Below are positions 42,834 through 51,406 of a stretch of DNA of 64,000 nucleotides, piece by piece (position 1 is the first letter of the stretch; every line of letters begins with the position of its first letter). The DNA lies in contig CAJTAL010000008.1 in NCBI GenBank assembly GCA_910574285.1, positions 1 through 64,000 of the forward strand, given 5' to 3'. Made by a program: the position numbers and the translations under genes. The notes under the pieces are model-generated. The model was not told the origin of the DNA and did no database searches. It was given only the letters and a program-made list of their open reading frames with translations. The DNA comes from Lachnospiraceae bacterium. GTDB lineage: Bacteria; Bacillota; Clostridia; Lachnospirales; Lachnospiraceae.

Positions 42834-43502
42834 ATGAAAACGAACAAGATGAAAATTTGGATTGGTTGTGGGATCTTTTGTATTTTAAGTTTGTTTCTGT
42901 CGTCATGGTATGCGCTTACATTCAATGATTCTCGCCTGGTAGTTCCTATGAATTTTAAAGATTATGTATTTCGCGTAAAGGATCTGCCGATGATTATTTC
43001 GATTTCTCTCACTTGCATTTATGTAATCTCTCTGTTTGTCATGCTTTTTGTCTATGCAGGTGAAAAGCAGAGACAGGTGGAAGAAACAGGCGCCACCCGC
43101 AAGGTCAATCCAAAGTGGGGCTGGTTAGGAGTACTGGGCTTCTTGGGTTTTGCCGGTTTCTTTACATACCCTGCGGATGGCTCTGTCTTTCCATTTGCAT
43201 TTTTCCTTTTCTTTGGATTCTTTGGTTTTTACTATGAGGGAAGGATGTCAGGAACATTTATGGATGAGCGCTTCCGCGAGAATATGGTCCGCGCCAGGCT
43301 GAAAGCGTACAGAATTTCGTTCTCGATTATGCTTATTGCGTTGATAATTCTTTGTCAGGGAAAACTTTTTGGAAATCTTGAGTATACCTTGATTGCGACA
43401 ATTATCACCCTTTCCCTTGCGTTAGCTCTGGGGATTTTCCTCTCTGAATATTTGTTGTACCGGTATGACCATGACGATCTGGCAGATGAAAGCGAGGAAT
43501 AA
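42834..43502 (+). CDS. DUF3796-type membrane protein
   Basis: The 222-residue protein has hydrophobic segments near 9-25, 51-74, 94-104, 114-130, 162-178 and 184-207, and the block NPKWGWLGVLGFLGFAGFFT that marks DUF3796. The sequence EGRMSGTFMDERFRENMVRA follows on the cytoplasmic side. AGGAGGAG precedes the ATG. An XRE regulator follows by three bases, a common pairing in Bacillota. Function unknown. Confidence 0.8.
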   Translation: MKTNKMKIWIGCGIFCILSLFLSSWYALTFNDSRLVVPMNFKDYVFRVKDLPMIISISLTCIYVISLFVMLFVYAGEKQRQVEETGATRKVNPKWGWLGVLGFLGFAGFFTYPADGSVFPFAFFLFFGFFGFYYEGRMSGTFMDERFRENMVRARLKAYRISFSIMLIALIILCQGKLFGNLEYTLIATIITLSLALALGIFLSEYLLYRYDHDDLADESEE

Positions 43503-43505
43503 GGT

Positions 43506-43706
43506 ATGGCAGAATTTGAATGCAGATTAAAAAAATACCGGCAAATGAAAGACATGACGCAAGGGCAATTGGCGGAAAAAGTAGGCGTACGCCGGGAAAC
43601 CATCATGCGTTTGGAAAAAGCGCAGTATAACCCGTCATTGAAGCTGGCAGTTGATATTTCCAGGGTTGTAGAAGCTCCGATTGAAGAAATTTTTATTTTT
43701 GAATAA
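43506..43706 (+). CDS. XRE-family minimal regulator
   Basis: The 66-residue protein is a lone helix-turn-helix: [40 protein letters not shown], ending [10 protein letters not shown]. This YozG-type form often regulates its own operon with a membrane protein, here the DUF3796 gene. Its 3' end (43681-43719) recurs at 44652-44683, where it is a non-coding remnant. Confidence 0.9.
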   Translation: MAEFECRLKKYRQMKDMTQGQLAEKVGVRRETIMRLEKAQYNPSLKLAVDISRVVEAPIEEIFIFE

Positions 43707-43813
43707 AAATCTGTCCGCTTTGCCTCTCTTTTAAATGGAAGTATAGAATATTTAATAAATCGGATAGAAATAATCTAAAATTACAATAAAAACTATTGTA
43801 TTTCTTTTAAAAT

Positions 43814-44578
43814 ATGGATATGCGGCGCCGAAAGGACAGAAATCGGAAGTCTTTTCGAGAGAAGGATTATGCAGATATTCCCCGGCAGTTATTGGAACAT
43901 GCAGAGGATGTGAATATGTTAAAGTCGATAGTGACTTATGCAAAACAGGCAGACGTTGGTATTGAAGATATGTCGTTTGAGATTAAGAATGAAGAAATAT
44001 CAGCTTATGAATCCATGCCGGGTAATTTGCCGGAAGGGATGGTTATGGCATTGAGACAATTTGCGGCAGCTCTTAAGGATTCTTCGGAATCCGCGGAATT
44101 GAATCTGAAGGTCGGAGAAGTGAAAACTTCTTCTATGCATCGTGGTATCAATAAAGCAGGAGAAGAAGAATTATTCCCGTTGGAACTTTCTGATGAGTCT
44201 GACGGAACAAGACGATTGATGTCGCTTGCACCGGGAATCGAGCAGGTTTTGCAGCAGGGCGGCGTCTTGATGGTAGATGAGATTGACAGGGAACTGCATC
44301 CGTTGCTTGCGGAATATATTATTTCCCAATTTCAAAGTCCGGAAACGAACCCGGGACGCGCACAGATTATTTTTACCACGCATGATACAGAATTGCTGAA
44401 TATGGAAATTCTTCGGAAAGACCAGGTGTATTTTGTTGATAAAAATAAGAAGAGCGGTGTTTCAGAATTATTTAATCTGACGGAACTTCCGGTTCGGACA
44501 AATGATAATATCCGCAAAGCATATCTGGTAGGAAAGTATGGCGCAGTGCCGGATGTAGATACAGTGGAGGTTGAGTGA
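43814..44578 (+). pseudogene. N-terminally truncated AAA-type ATPase of a defence-like system
   Basis: The 254-codon frame encodes only the C-terminal half of an SMC-like or OLD-like ATPase: ELSDESDGTRRLMSLAPGIE (signature-like), GGVLMVDEIDRELHPLLAEY (Walker B) and QIIFTTHDTELLNMEILRKD. The Walker A half is missing; upstream is the end of another gene. Such AAA_15/AAA_21 ATPases pair with a small nuclease such as RloB in phage defence. Without Walker A it cannot hydrolyse ATP, so I call it broken. Confidence 0.75.
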
Positions 44579-44655
44579 TGGGAAGAAAAATCAAGCCACT
44601 TATTTTTGGAAAGCTTATAAAGCCTGTTTGCCGTGTTGGGATTAGTTCCAATTGA
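44578..44655 (+). pseudogene. Fragment of the ATPase partner gene (possibly RloB-like)
   Basis: An ATG overlaps the ATPase stop (ATGA-type coupling) and encodes MGRKIKPLIFGKLIKPVC before the frame runs into the remnant of an XRE gene and stops. Only the first 18 or so codons are original. The coupling and place suit the second gene of an ATPase-RloB pair, but the fragment is too short to be sure. Confidence 0.4.
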
Positions 44656-44675
44656 AGAAATTTTTATAGAAAATC

Positions 44676-44715
44676 TGTCCGCTGTAACATTTCGCGGACA
44701 TTTTTTTGTTAAAAT
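44676..44715 (+). promoter_or_regulatory. TGTCCGC-N11-GCGGACA operator and promoter of the 44.7-kb TCS
   Basis: TGTCCGC (44676-44682) and GCGGACA (44694-44700) form a perfect 7-bp inverted repeat. A TAAAAT -10 begins nine bases later at 44710, so the dyad is centred on the -35 region. The same dyad with the same nine-base gap precedes the ABC exporter at 47432. It is therefore probably the site of the response regulator encoded next. Confidence 0.65.
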
Positions 44716-44754
44716 ATAATGAATGGCAAAATAATGCAGTAAAGGAGAATGGCC

Positions 44755-45444
44755 ATGAAAAAGATTTTACTGGTAGAGGACGACGCCCTTTTAAATAAAA
44801 CGCTGACTTACAACCTGATTTCTGAAGGTTACGATACGGTATCAGCTCTGAATGCAGATACAGCCGCCGAAGCTTTAGCCCGGACGGAATTTGACCTGGT
44901 GCTTCTGGACATCAACCTGCCGGACGGCAACGGCTATGACCTGTGCAGGCTCATAAAGCCGGAGAATCCGGACACGCTGGTTATTTTCCTGACGGCCAAT
45001 GACCAGGAGAGCGACCAGATACGGGGGTATGAAGCCGGGGCGGTAGATTATATCACCAAGCCCTTTTCCATTGAGGCGCTGCTTCGGAAGATACGGGCAA
45101 TGTTCGCCATGTTGGAACACCAAGGAATTACAAAGGATTTTTATGACGACGGCAGGCTGTTCCTGGATTTTTCTGAACAATCCGCTGCACTTAATGGAAA
45201 GTCCCTTACCCTTTCCCCCATGGAGTATAAGATGCTGTATCTGTTCTGCAAGAATCCGAAACAGATCCTGACAAGGCAGCGGCTTTTGGAAAGGCTGTGG
45301 GATGCAGAGGAAAATTATGTGGACGAACATACCCTGACAACCTCTATCAGCCGTATCCGGGGGAAGATTGAGGCAGAGGGGGACACGTATATTAAGACGA
45401 TTTACGGAATGGGATATCAGTGGATGGGAGGCGAGAGAAAATGA
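44755..45444 (+). CDS. OmpR-type response regulator controlling an ABC exporter
   Basis: The 229-residue regulator has ILLVEDDALLNKTLTYNLIS, phospho-Asp in LVLLDINLPDGNGYDL, the Lys in YITKPFSIEALLRKI and a winged helix (LSPMEYKMLYLFCKNPKQIL, TLTTSISRIRGKIEAEGDTY). ATG 44755 is chosen over 44749 because GGAG lies eight bases away. It overlaps the kinase start and shares an operator with the exporter downstream. Confidence 0.93.
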   Translation: MKKILLVEDDALLNKTLTYNLISEGYDTVSALNADTAAEALARTEFDLVLLDINLPDGNGYDLCRLIKPENPDTLVIFLTANDQESDQIRGYEAGAVDYITKPFSIEALLRKIRAMFAMLEHQGITKDFYDDGRLFLDFSEQSAALNGKSLTLSPMEYKMLYLFCKNPKQILTRQRLLERLWDAEENYVDEHTLTTSISRIRGKIEAEGDTYIKTIYGMGYQWMGGERK

Positions 45445-46472
45445 ATCTGGAACGGATCTCAGTAAAAAGGACATTTCTTCTGATCTGCGGCTGTATGACA
45501 GCTTCCATGCTGGCTGTCTGCGCAGTTCTCTTTGCCATGACAGGCGAAGTTTGGGTGCTGACAGCCGGGATCCTGCTGACAGCCTGTGCCATCATCTGGC
45601 AGTTCCTTCTGATGCTGTTTTTCAGTAAGCAGCTTTCTGTCTTTACAGGAGAGCTGTGCCGGGTAATGGACCGGATGATAAGCGGGAGCGAAGAGCCTGT
45701 GCGAGTGACAGATAGTGAAACACTCTTTGCACGTATCAGTTACCGCCTGTCGCGATTGTACGGTATCATGCAGGAGAACCGGCGGAAAGTAGATGTGGAA
45801 CGCCAGGAGCTGCAGATGCTGGTGTCAGACATTTCCCATCAGGTGAAGACACCGGTAAGCAACCTGAAGATGGTGACGGACACGCTGCTTACCAGGCCGG
45901 TCCCGGAAGAAGCGCGGCGGGAGTTCCTTAAGGGCATCCGTAGCCAGACAGACAAGCTGGAATTTCTCTTTCAGGCCCTTGTGAAGACTTCACGGCTGGA
46001 AACCGGGGCAATCCGGTTAGAGAAGAAAGAGGCCCTGCTGATTGATACGCTGGCGGTTGCCTGCAGCGGTGTTGTGTATGAAGCGGAGAAAAAGGACATT
46101 TCTGTGTCGGTGGACTGCCCGGATGACCTTCGGCTTTCCCATGACAGCAAGTGGACGGCGGAGGCTTTATTCAATCTGCTGGATAACGCGGTAAAATATA
46201 CACCGGCGGGAGGAGCAATCCACATTTCGGCGGCACAATGGGAAATGTATGTGAAGATTAGTGTGTCCGACACCGGTAAAGGCATCCCGGAGAGTAATCA
46301 GGCATCTATCTTCCGGCGTTTCTACCGGGAGGAGGAAGTGCACGAAGAACAAGGGGTAGGCATCGGTCTTTATCTGGCCCGTGAGATTGTCACAAAGCAG
46401 GGCGGTTACATGAAAGTGACTTCGGAAGTCGGCAGGGGATCCACATTCTCTGCTTTTCTTCCCTGCAGATAA
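45441..46472 (+). CDS. Sensor histidine kinase with two membrane helices and little outside loop
   Basis: The 343-residue kinase has helices at about 10-29 and 34-54 separated by only a few residues, so it probably senses within the membrane or through its ABC transporter. His box: VSDISHQVKTPVSNLKMVTD. ATPase boxes: ALFNLLDNAVKYTPAGG, VSDTGKGIPESN and GVGIGLYLAREIVTKQGG. It overlaps the regulator by four bases (ATGA). Confidence 0.93.
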   Translation: MNLERISVKRTFLLICGCMTASMLAVCAVLFAMTGEVWVLTAGILLTACAIIWQFLLMLFFSKQLSVFTGELCRVMDRMISGSEEPVRVTDSETLFARISYRLSRLYGIMQENRRKVDVERQELQMLVSDISHQVKTPVSNLKMVTDTLLTRPVPEEARREFLKGIRSQTDKLEFLFQALVKTSRLETGAIRLEKKEALLIDTLAVACSGVVYEAEKKDISVSVDCPDDLRLSHDSKWTAEALFNLLDNAVKYTPAGGAIHISAAQWEMYVKISVSDTGKGIPESNQASIFRRFYREEEVHEEQGVGIGLYLAREIVTKQGGYMKVTSEVGRGSTFSAFLPCR

Positions 46473-46486
46473 TGAATTTTTTTACT

Positions 46487-46513
46487 GCTGTAACATTTCG
46501 CGGACATTTGGGT
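46487..46513 (+). repeat. 27-bp direct repeat, left copy, carrying half of the operator dyad
   Basis: GCTGTAACATTTCGCGGACATTTGGGT (its first 20 bases: GCTGTAACATTTCGCGGACA) is identical at 46487-46513 and 47365-47391. This copy lacks the TGTCC left arm and its -10 is poor (TAAGAC). The two copies bracket the toxin-antitoxin pair. Confidence 0.85.
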
Positions 46514-46579
46514 GCTAAGACTGAGAGAAAACGGCGAGAAAATGAAACGGAAAATTTTGTGGATTTTGCGTCTATTGAG

Positions 46580-46630
46580 TTGATTTTGCATTGCAAATAA
46601 CATATAATAAATGTACATTGAAATGCAAAA
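46580..46630 (+). promoter_or_regulatory. Promoter and operator of the RelB/YafQ-type pair
   Basis: TTGATT (46580-46585) and TATAAT (46603-46608) are 17 bases apart. TTTTGCATT (46584-46592) and AATGCAAAA (46622-46630) form a perfect 9-bp inverted repeat surrounding the -10. This is a good site for autorepression by the ribbon-helix-helix antitoxin. Confidence 0.75.
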
Positions 46631-46642
46631 GGAGTTGATACT

Positions 46643-46918
46643 ATGGCCAACACAACAAATTTTAGTGTCCGCATGGACAGTGACATCAAAAAGCAGTGCG
46701 AAACGCTTTACACAGAACTGGGGATGAACCTGACTACCGCAATCAATGTGTTTCTCCGCCAATCTCTACGTGTTGGTGGTTTTCCCTTTGAAGTCAGGTT
46801 GGAACAGCCGAACAAAGAGACGATTGCGGCCATGCTGGAAGCAGAGCGGATTGCACGTGATCCTGGCGTAAAACACTACTCTGATGTAGAAGAAGCACTT
46901 CAGGAACTGAAAAGATGA
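46643..46918 (+). CDS. RelB/DinJ-family antitoxin
   Basis: The 91-residue protein has the ribbon-helix-helix start NTTNFSVRMDSDIKKQCETL, then MNLTTAINVFLRQSLRVGGF, ending in a toxin-binding tail EALQELKR. This matches DinJ-type antitoxins. AAAGGAG precedes the ATG. It overlaps the toxin frame by four bases. The toxin is frameshifted, so the antitoxin may now persist alone. Confidence 0.93.
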   Translation: MANTTNFSVRMDSDIKKQCETLYTELGMNLTTAINVFLRQSLRVGGFPFEVRLEQPNKETIAAMLEAERIARDPGVKHYSDVEEALQELKR

Positions 46919-47200
46919 ACCGCGAGATTGTCTGGACAACACAGTTCAAAAAAGATTATAAGCTGGCACTTAAACGTCATCTGAATATTGATCTGCTGGA
47001 TGATATTATCAGGGCATTATCCCGTGGTGAAACGTTACCGGAGAAGAACAAAGACCATCCGCTATCCGGTGACTGGACAGGGCACAGGGAATGTCATATC
47101 CAGCCAGCCAGATTGGTTATTAGTCTACCGAATTGAAGACGATGTGCTGGTGCTGACATTAGCCCGTACCGGAACGCACAGCGACCTGTTCGGCAAATAG
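46915..47200 (+). pseudogene. YafQ-family toxin broken by CCAG repeat expansion
   Basis: The first frame reads REIVWTTQFKKDYKLALKRH and HPLSGDWTGHRECHIQPA, then stops at 47136. The neighbouring frame continues DWLLVYRIEDDVLVLTLART and GTHSDLFGK to 47200, with the YafQ catalytic end. The break is at (CCAG)3, 47100-47111. Two CCAG units would restore HIQPDWLLVYRI, the family sequence. YafQ toxins cut mRNA on the ribosome. A four-base slippage has therefore inactivated it, perhaps reversibly. Confidence 0.88.
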
Positions 47201-47359
47201 CATATCGGCTGCCGAACGGAAATTTTTCCCATGCGGTGTTTTTTATGCGCAGCCCCGTGCAGAAGAAGTATGCCGCTAAGGCGGCGCACGGGGCGTGCGG
47301 CGAGTAGGGAAAAGTCTTCCTTACTCGATTTCCATCTTCTATGATTTTTATAATAAATC

Positions 47360-47399
47360 TGTCCGCTGTAACATTTCGCGGACATTTGGGTTTTACAAT
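47360..47399 (+). promoter_or_regulatory. TGTCCGC-N11-GCGGACA operator and promoter of the ABC exporter
   Basis: TGTCCGC (47360-47366) and GCGGACA (47378-47384) match the dyad at 44676-44700 in both arms and spacer. A TACAAT -10 lies nine bases later at 47394-47399, the same geometry. The right 27-bp direct repeat (47365-47391) covers most of it. Confidence 0.65.
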
Positions 47400-47431
47400 G
47401 TCCTTATCAACAGGAAAAGGAGCATTTGATT

Positions 47432-48112
47432 ATGAATGTATTACAAACAATCGACCTGAAAAAGTATTATGGCAGCGAGCCTAATATCACCCGCGCCCTG
47501 GACGGCGTCAGCCTGTCTGTAAAACAGGGGGAGTTTGTGGCGGTGGTAGGGACCTCCGGCAGCGGAAAATCCACCCTTCTCCACATGATGGGCGGGCTGG
47601 ATACGCCGACCTCCGGAAGCGTGGTTGTCCGCGGGGACGAGCTGGCGAAAAAGAATGATGAGGAGCTGACCATTTTCCGCCGCCGCAACATCGGCTTTAT
47701 CTTTCAGAACTATAACCTTGTCCCGATCCTGAATGTCTATGAAAATATTGTCCTGCCTGTGGAGCTGGACGGCGATACGGCAGATGAGAAATTCATGGAT
47801 GAGATTGTGGGGATGCTTGTATTGGAAGATAAGCTTAGTAATATGCCGAACAACCTCTCCGGCGGACAGCAGCAGCGAGTCGCTATTGCACGCGCCCTGA
47901 TCACCAAACCGGCCATCATTTTGGCTGACGAGCCCACCGGTAATCTGGATTCCAGAACCAGCTCCGATGTGCTGGGGCTTCTGAAACGCACCAGCATGGA
48001 GTTTGACCAGACGATTGTGATGATCACCCACAACAACGAGATCGCCCAGCTTGCCGACCGTATAGTCCGAATCGAGGACGGCAGGATTGCTGGGGGAGGT
48101 GGCAGATCATGA
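47432..48112 (+). CDS. MacB/LolD-type ABC transporter ATPase
   Basis: The 226-residue ATPase has Walker A (VAVVGTSGSGKSTLLHMMGG), the Q-loop in NIGFIFQNYNLVPILNVYEN, signature NLSGGQQQRVAIARALITKP, Walker B IILADEPTGNLDS and the switch His in VMITHNNEIAQLA. ATG 47432 follows AAAAGGAG; an in-frame TTG at 47426 is unlikely. It overlaps its permease by four bases. Confidence 0.95.
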   Translation: MNVLQTIDLKKYYGSEPNITRALDGVSLSVKQGEFVAVVGTSGSGKSTLLHMMGGLDTPTSGSVVVRGDELAKKNDEELTIFRRRNIGFIFQNYNLVPILNVYENIVLPVELDGDTADEKFMDEIVGMLVLEDKLSNMPNNLSGGQQQRVAIARALITKPAIILADEPTGNLDSRTSSDVLGLLKRTSMEFDQTIVMITHNNEIAQLADRIVRIEDGRIAGGGGRS

Positions 48113-50490
48113 CATGGCCTTTTGAGAACGATACCAGCCAGATTACTAAAAAGCTGGCAAAAGAAAGCATGAGAAGCGAGAAACGCCGGAACGTGATGGT
48201 GATCATCGCGGTCGCCCTGGCGGCATTCCTGCTTTGCTTTGCGGGAACTGCGACCGCTTCTCTGGCACAAATACAGCGTAGTCAGGTTGCAGATACCTAT
48301 GAGGCGGTCTGGCAGGGGATTGATGAAACGGATCTTGAAATCCTGAAAAGTCAGCCGGAATTTGCCCGTGTGGGCGGCTACTATCTGCTCGGCCAGGAAC
48401 CCACGGGGCAAGGGTATACAGCGTCTTATGTGTATATGGACAAGGAAATGATGGATACCGCCCGCGGCCAGATGAGGCTGCTAGAGGGCCGGGTACCTGA
48501 AAAAGCAAACGAAGTTGCTGTAAGTAAATACTTCCTTTCCACTTATGGAAATCATGCCGGAATCGGGGACACGGTGACCTTAGATACAGAGAGTTTTCAT
48601 GGCGGTTATATCGTTACCGGAATTATGGACAGCGCAGGCGAAAAGGAGATGAATACCTGTCCTTTTGTTCTGTCGAAGGCTGCATTGACAGAATGGGCAG
48701 GCTTCGACTCTGCGGGATATCGTGCATATGTGCATTTTAAGAATGACACGAGACTGGATGAGGCGGCCATGACGGCTTCCTGCCGCGAGATTACGGAAAA
48801 ATACGGGCTGCCGCCGGTGGGAATGAACAGCAGATATTTTACTTATTATAAGAGAACCATAGATTTTACGGTCGTCGGCGGTATCGCATTGCTCGTCCTG
48901 ATTGGCGGATATGTGGTGATCCAGAGCATTTTCCAGATCTCCGTCAACGACAAAATACAAAGCTTCGGGCAGCTTCGGATGATTGGCGCAACGAGGAAGC
49001 AGATTAAACAGATTGTAAAGCGCGAGGGGAGAAAGCTTGGCAGTATCGGGACTCTGATTGGAACAGCGCTGGGAGTATGCGGCGGATTACTCTTATTTCC
49101 CAAGAGTTTTCATGCCTTGTATTATGCGATAGCCGCTGTTTTAGCGGCAGCAGTCTGCTGGATTATGGTGTCCATTTCCATCCGCAAGCCGATGAAAATA
49201 GCTTCCGGCATTTCCCCCGTGGAGGCAGTCCGGTTTTCGCCGGAGTCAGACGCCGTACACAGGCGGAGGAAAAACAGTAGGCTTAATCCCGTTTCCATGG
49301 GAATCGCAAACTTCATGCGCGACCGTAAAAAGACAACCGCGATTGTGGCTTCTTTAAGTTTAGGCGGCATTTGTCTGTTGGTCATTGCCTCTGCTCTTTT
49401 AGCAAGATCGCCCAAGCAGTATGCGCGGCAGTTTTTTCCTGACGGGGATTATGAACTTTATCTGGATTCCGAGAAATCTGAAATTGAACTTATGACCGAA
49501 GGAAATCCGTTCGATGCCCGGTTGAAAGAAGAGATTTTGTCCATTGACGGAGTGACTGATGTCGTTGAAAAACGGGAAGCTTTTATAGGGAAGGCTGCTG
49601 TTTCGGAGGCCACGCCTGTTGCCAGTATGTGTGATATTCTGGATGGGGAAAATGAACAGGAGGCAGAACAGGCTTTGGTCAAAGGCAGTATGCCGGCGGA
49701 TAAGGATGAAATCTTAATAGCTGAAAGTGTGTATCAATACCTTGGACGATCCGCAGATATCAAGATCGGACAGACATTAAAGCTTACGGTGGAACAAAAG
49801 GCAGTTCCGGTTACGTTAGCAGGTACTTTTGATACAAAGAAGGTTACAAACGGGCATGGCAGTCTGGCGATGGATTCTACACAGGTTTTTCTGTCCAGAG
49901 ACCTTGCACAGGGATTATTCCCTGAAATTGAGAATTTCGATTATTCGTGGAATATAGTAAGCGATCCCCAAAAGGCGCAGAGTGTGGAAACCGGTTTAAG
50001 AAGTGTGGTTGCAAACCACAGAGACCTTGCATTATGGACATTTGCTGAAAGTCTGGAATATGAGGAAATGCAAAGCAGGATCATGTTCGGCAGTATGCAG
50101 GCGCTTTCGTGGCTGGTATTCCTGTTTGGCGTGATCAACCTCATTAACACGACCCTTTCGAACCAGATGTCCAGAAAACGGGAAAACAGTATTTTGCGCT
50201 CCATCGGTCTGACTGGGAGACAGCTATGTAAAATGAACATCTGCGAGGGCCTGTGCTATGCGTTCTTTACAGTATTGGCAGTCTTGCTTGCGGGGCTTCC
50301 GATTGCCGTTGTAGTTTCCAGGGAAATAAGCAAAATAGCCTTTGCAGGAAAGATTGTGCCGTATCAATTCCCGGTTTTGGAAATGGGGCTGTTCCTGCTG
50401 GGGCTGTTCGCGGTGGAACTGATCTTGTCTGTCTGGATGGTGCACAGGCAGAAAAAACAGTCCCTGATTGAACAGATGCGGGCGCTTTAG
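48109..50490 (+). CDS. FtsX-type ABC permease
   Basis: The 793-residue permease has an N-terminal helix (VMVIIAVALAAFLLCFAGTA, about 29-48), an outside domain, three helices around 250-365 with the FtsX block VIQSIFQISVNDKIQSFGQL RMIG (split here), a second outside domain and three C-terminal helices with RENSILRSIGLTGRQLCKMN. Two FtsX domains on one chain fit Bce- or VEX-type exporters of antimicrobial peptides. It is under the operator shared with the TCS at 44.7 kb. Confidence 0.93.
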   Translation: MTWPFENDTSQITKKLAKESMRSEKRRNVMVIIAVALAAFLLCFAGTATASLAQIQRSQVADTYEAVWQGIDETDLEILKSQPEFARVGGYYLLGQEPTGQGYTASYVYMDKEMMDTARGQMRLLEGRVPEKANEVAVSKYFLSTYGNHAGIGDTVTLDTESFHGGYIVTGIMDSAGEKEMNTCPFVLSKAALTEWAGFDSAGYRAYVHFKNDTRLDEAAMTASCREITEKYGLPPVGMNSRYFTYYKRTIDFTVVGGIALLVLIGGYVVIQSIFQISVNDKIQSFGQLRMIGATRKQIKQIVKREGRKLGSIGTLIGTALGVCGGLLLFPKSFHALYYAIAAVLAAAVCWIMVSISIRKPMKIASGISPVEAVRFSPESDAVHRRRKNSRLNPVSMGIANFMRDRKKTTAIVASLSLGGICLLVIASALLARSPKQYARQFFPDGDYELYLDSEKSEIELMTEGNPFDARLKEEILSIDGVTDVVEKREAFIGKAAVSEATPVASMCDILDGENEQEAEQALVKGSMPADKDEILIAESVYQYLGRSADIKIGQTLKLTVEQKAVPVTLAGTFDTKKVTNGHGSLAMDSTQVFLSRDLAQGLFPEIENFDYSWNIVSDPQKAQSVETGLRSVVANHRDLALWTFAESLEYEEMQSRIMFGSMQALSWLVFLFGVINLINTTLSNQMSRKRENSILRSIGLTGRQLCKMNICEGLCYAFFTVLAVLLAGLPIAVVVSREISKIAFAGKIVPYQFPVLEMGLFLLGLFAVELILSVWMVHRQKKQSLIEQMRAL

Positions 50491-50497
50491 TAATTCA

Positions 50498-50531
50498 CAT
50501 TCCACAGCATTCAGAAAGCATTTCACAGCAA
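50498..50531 (+). repeat. 34-bp direct repeat, left copy, flanking the LytTR TCS
   Basis: The sequence starting CATTCCACAGCATTCAGAAA matches 52789-52822 at 31 of 34 positions. The right copy encodes the C-terminus of the GHKL kinase (IPQHPECISQQ); the left would encode IPQHSESISQQFD but has no gene around it. It looks like the leftover 3' end of a second kinase gene. Confidence 0.75.
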
Positions 50532-50536
50532 TTCGA

Positions 50537-50565
50537 TTGTTTTGGAGCTTCAGGCAGACTATAAT
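50537..50565 (+). promoter_or_regulatory. Promoter of the LytTR-GHKL pair
   Basis: TTGTTT (50537-50542) and TATAAT (50560-50565) are 17 bases apart, about 74 bases before the TTG start of the regulator. Confidence 0.5.
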
Positions 50566-50638
50566 AAAATATCTGCCTATAGCAATGGCAAATTCTATTT
50601 GATTTAGCCATGGCTGTTGTGTACGGGGAGGTGGCACA

Positions 50639-51343
50639 TTGATTCACATTGCAATCTGTGATGATGAAAAATATATGTCCGATCATATAAAAACTTTGGT
50701 CTCCGATTTTTTCCGTAAAAAGAACAGGGAGATCCGCCTTAGGACATTTTCAAGCGGCGAAGAGCTGTTAAGCGGCGGCGGGCAGATAGACATCTGTTTT
50801 CTGGATATCCAGATGAAGGGTATGGACGGCATGGAAACCGCAAGGAGACTGAGGGCAGATAAATTCCAGGGATTCCTGATCTTTATCACGGTACTGAAAG
50901 AGATGGTATTTTCGTCTTTCGAAGTGCAGGCGTACGATTACCTGCTCAAACCGGTGGAAGAAAAACAGTTTGAGAAAACCATGGAACGCCTTTATGCTTC
51001 CATGCGCAGTGTCGGTGAAGACAGTATGCTTATACAAAAGGGGTATGAGGGACGCATTGTCCAAAAAGATGAGATTATTTTCTGTGAGATCATAGACCGG
51101 AAAATATATCTGAATCTGGCATCCGGCGAGGTTCTTGATTATTATGAGCAGATTGAAAATCTGGAAACGAAACTGGGCAGCCATTTTTTCCGGTGCCACA
51201 GGAGCTATCTCATCAATCTGAGGCATTTAAAAGGATATAAAAGAGGGGTTGCATATATGGATAACGGCAGGGAGGTTCCTGTATCACGGCTGCGGAGCAA
51301 AGAGTTTTCCGGTGTTATTCTGCAGTATATGAAAAATAGGTAA
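50639..51343 (+). CDS. LytTR-type response regulator (AgrA-like)
   Basis: The 234-residue regulator begins at TTG 50639, eight bases after GGGGAGG; no ATG fits as well. The receiver shows IAICDDEKYMSDHIKTLVSD and phospho-Asp in DICFLDIQMKGMDGME. The LytTR domain (about 130-234) has RIVQKDEIIFCEIIDRKIYL, FFRCHRSYLINLRHLKGYKR and VPVSRLRSKEF. Such regulators pair with GHKL kinases in peptide quorum sensing or bacteriocin control. No signal-peptide gene is seen. Confidence 0.93.
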   Translation: MIHIAICDDEKYMSDHIKTLVSDFFRKKNREIRLRTFSSGEELLSGGGQIDICFLDIQMKGMDGMETARRLRADKFQGFLIFITVLKEMVFSSFEVQAYDYLLKPVEEKQFEKTMERLYASMRSVGEDSMLIQKGYEGRIVQKDEIIFCEIIDRKIYLNLASGEVLDYYEQIENLETKLGSHFFRCHRSYLINLRHLKGYKRGVAYMDNGREVPVSRLRSKEFSGVILQYMKNR

Positions 51344-51406
51344 GTTGTGTATAGCTATGAAGGTATGGAATGGATACAGAAGTTATACATATGGGGGGCA
51401 GGTAAA

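Noticed and set aside
46915-47200. Programmed frameshift in the YafQ gene
   Set aside because: The shift is caused by a four-base tandem copy, not by a slippery heptamer with a downstream structure; YafQ genes are normally single-frame.
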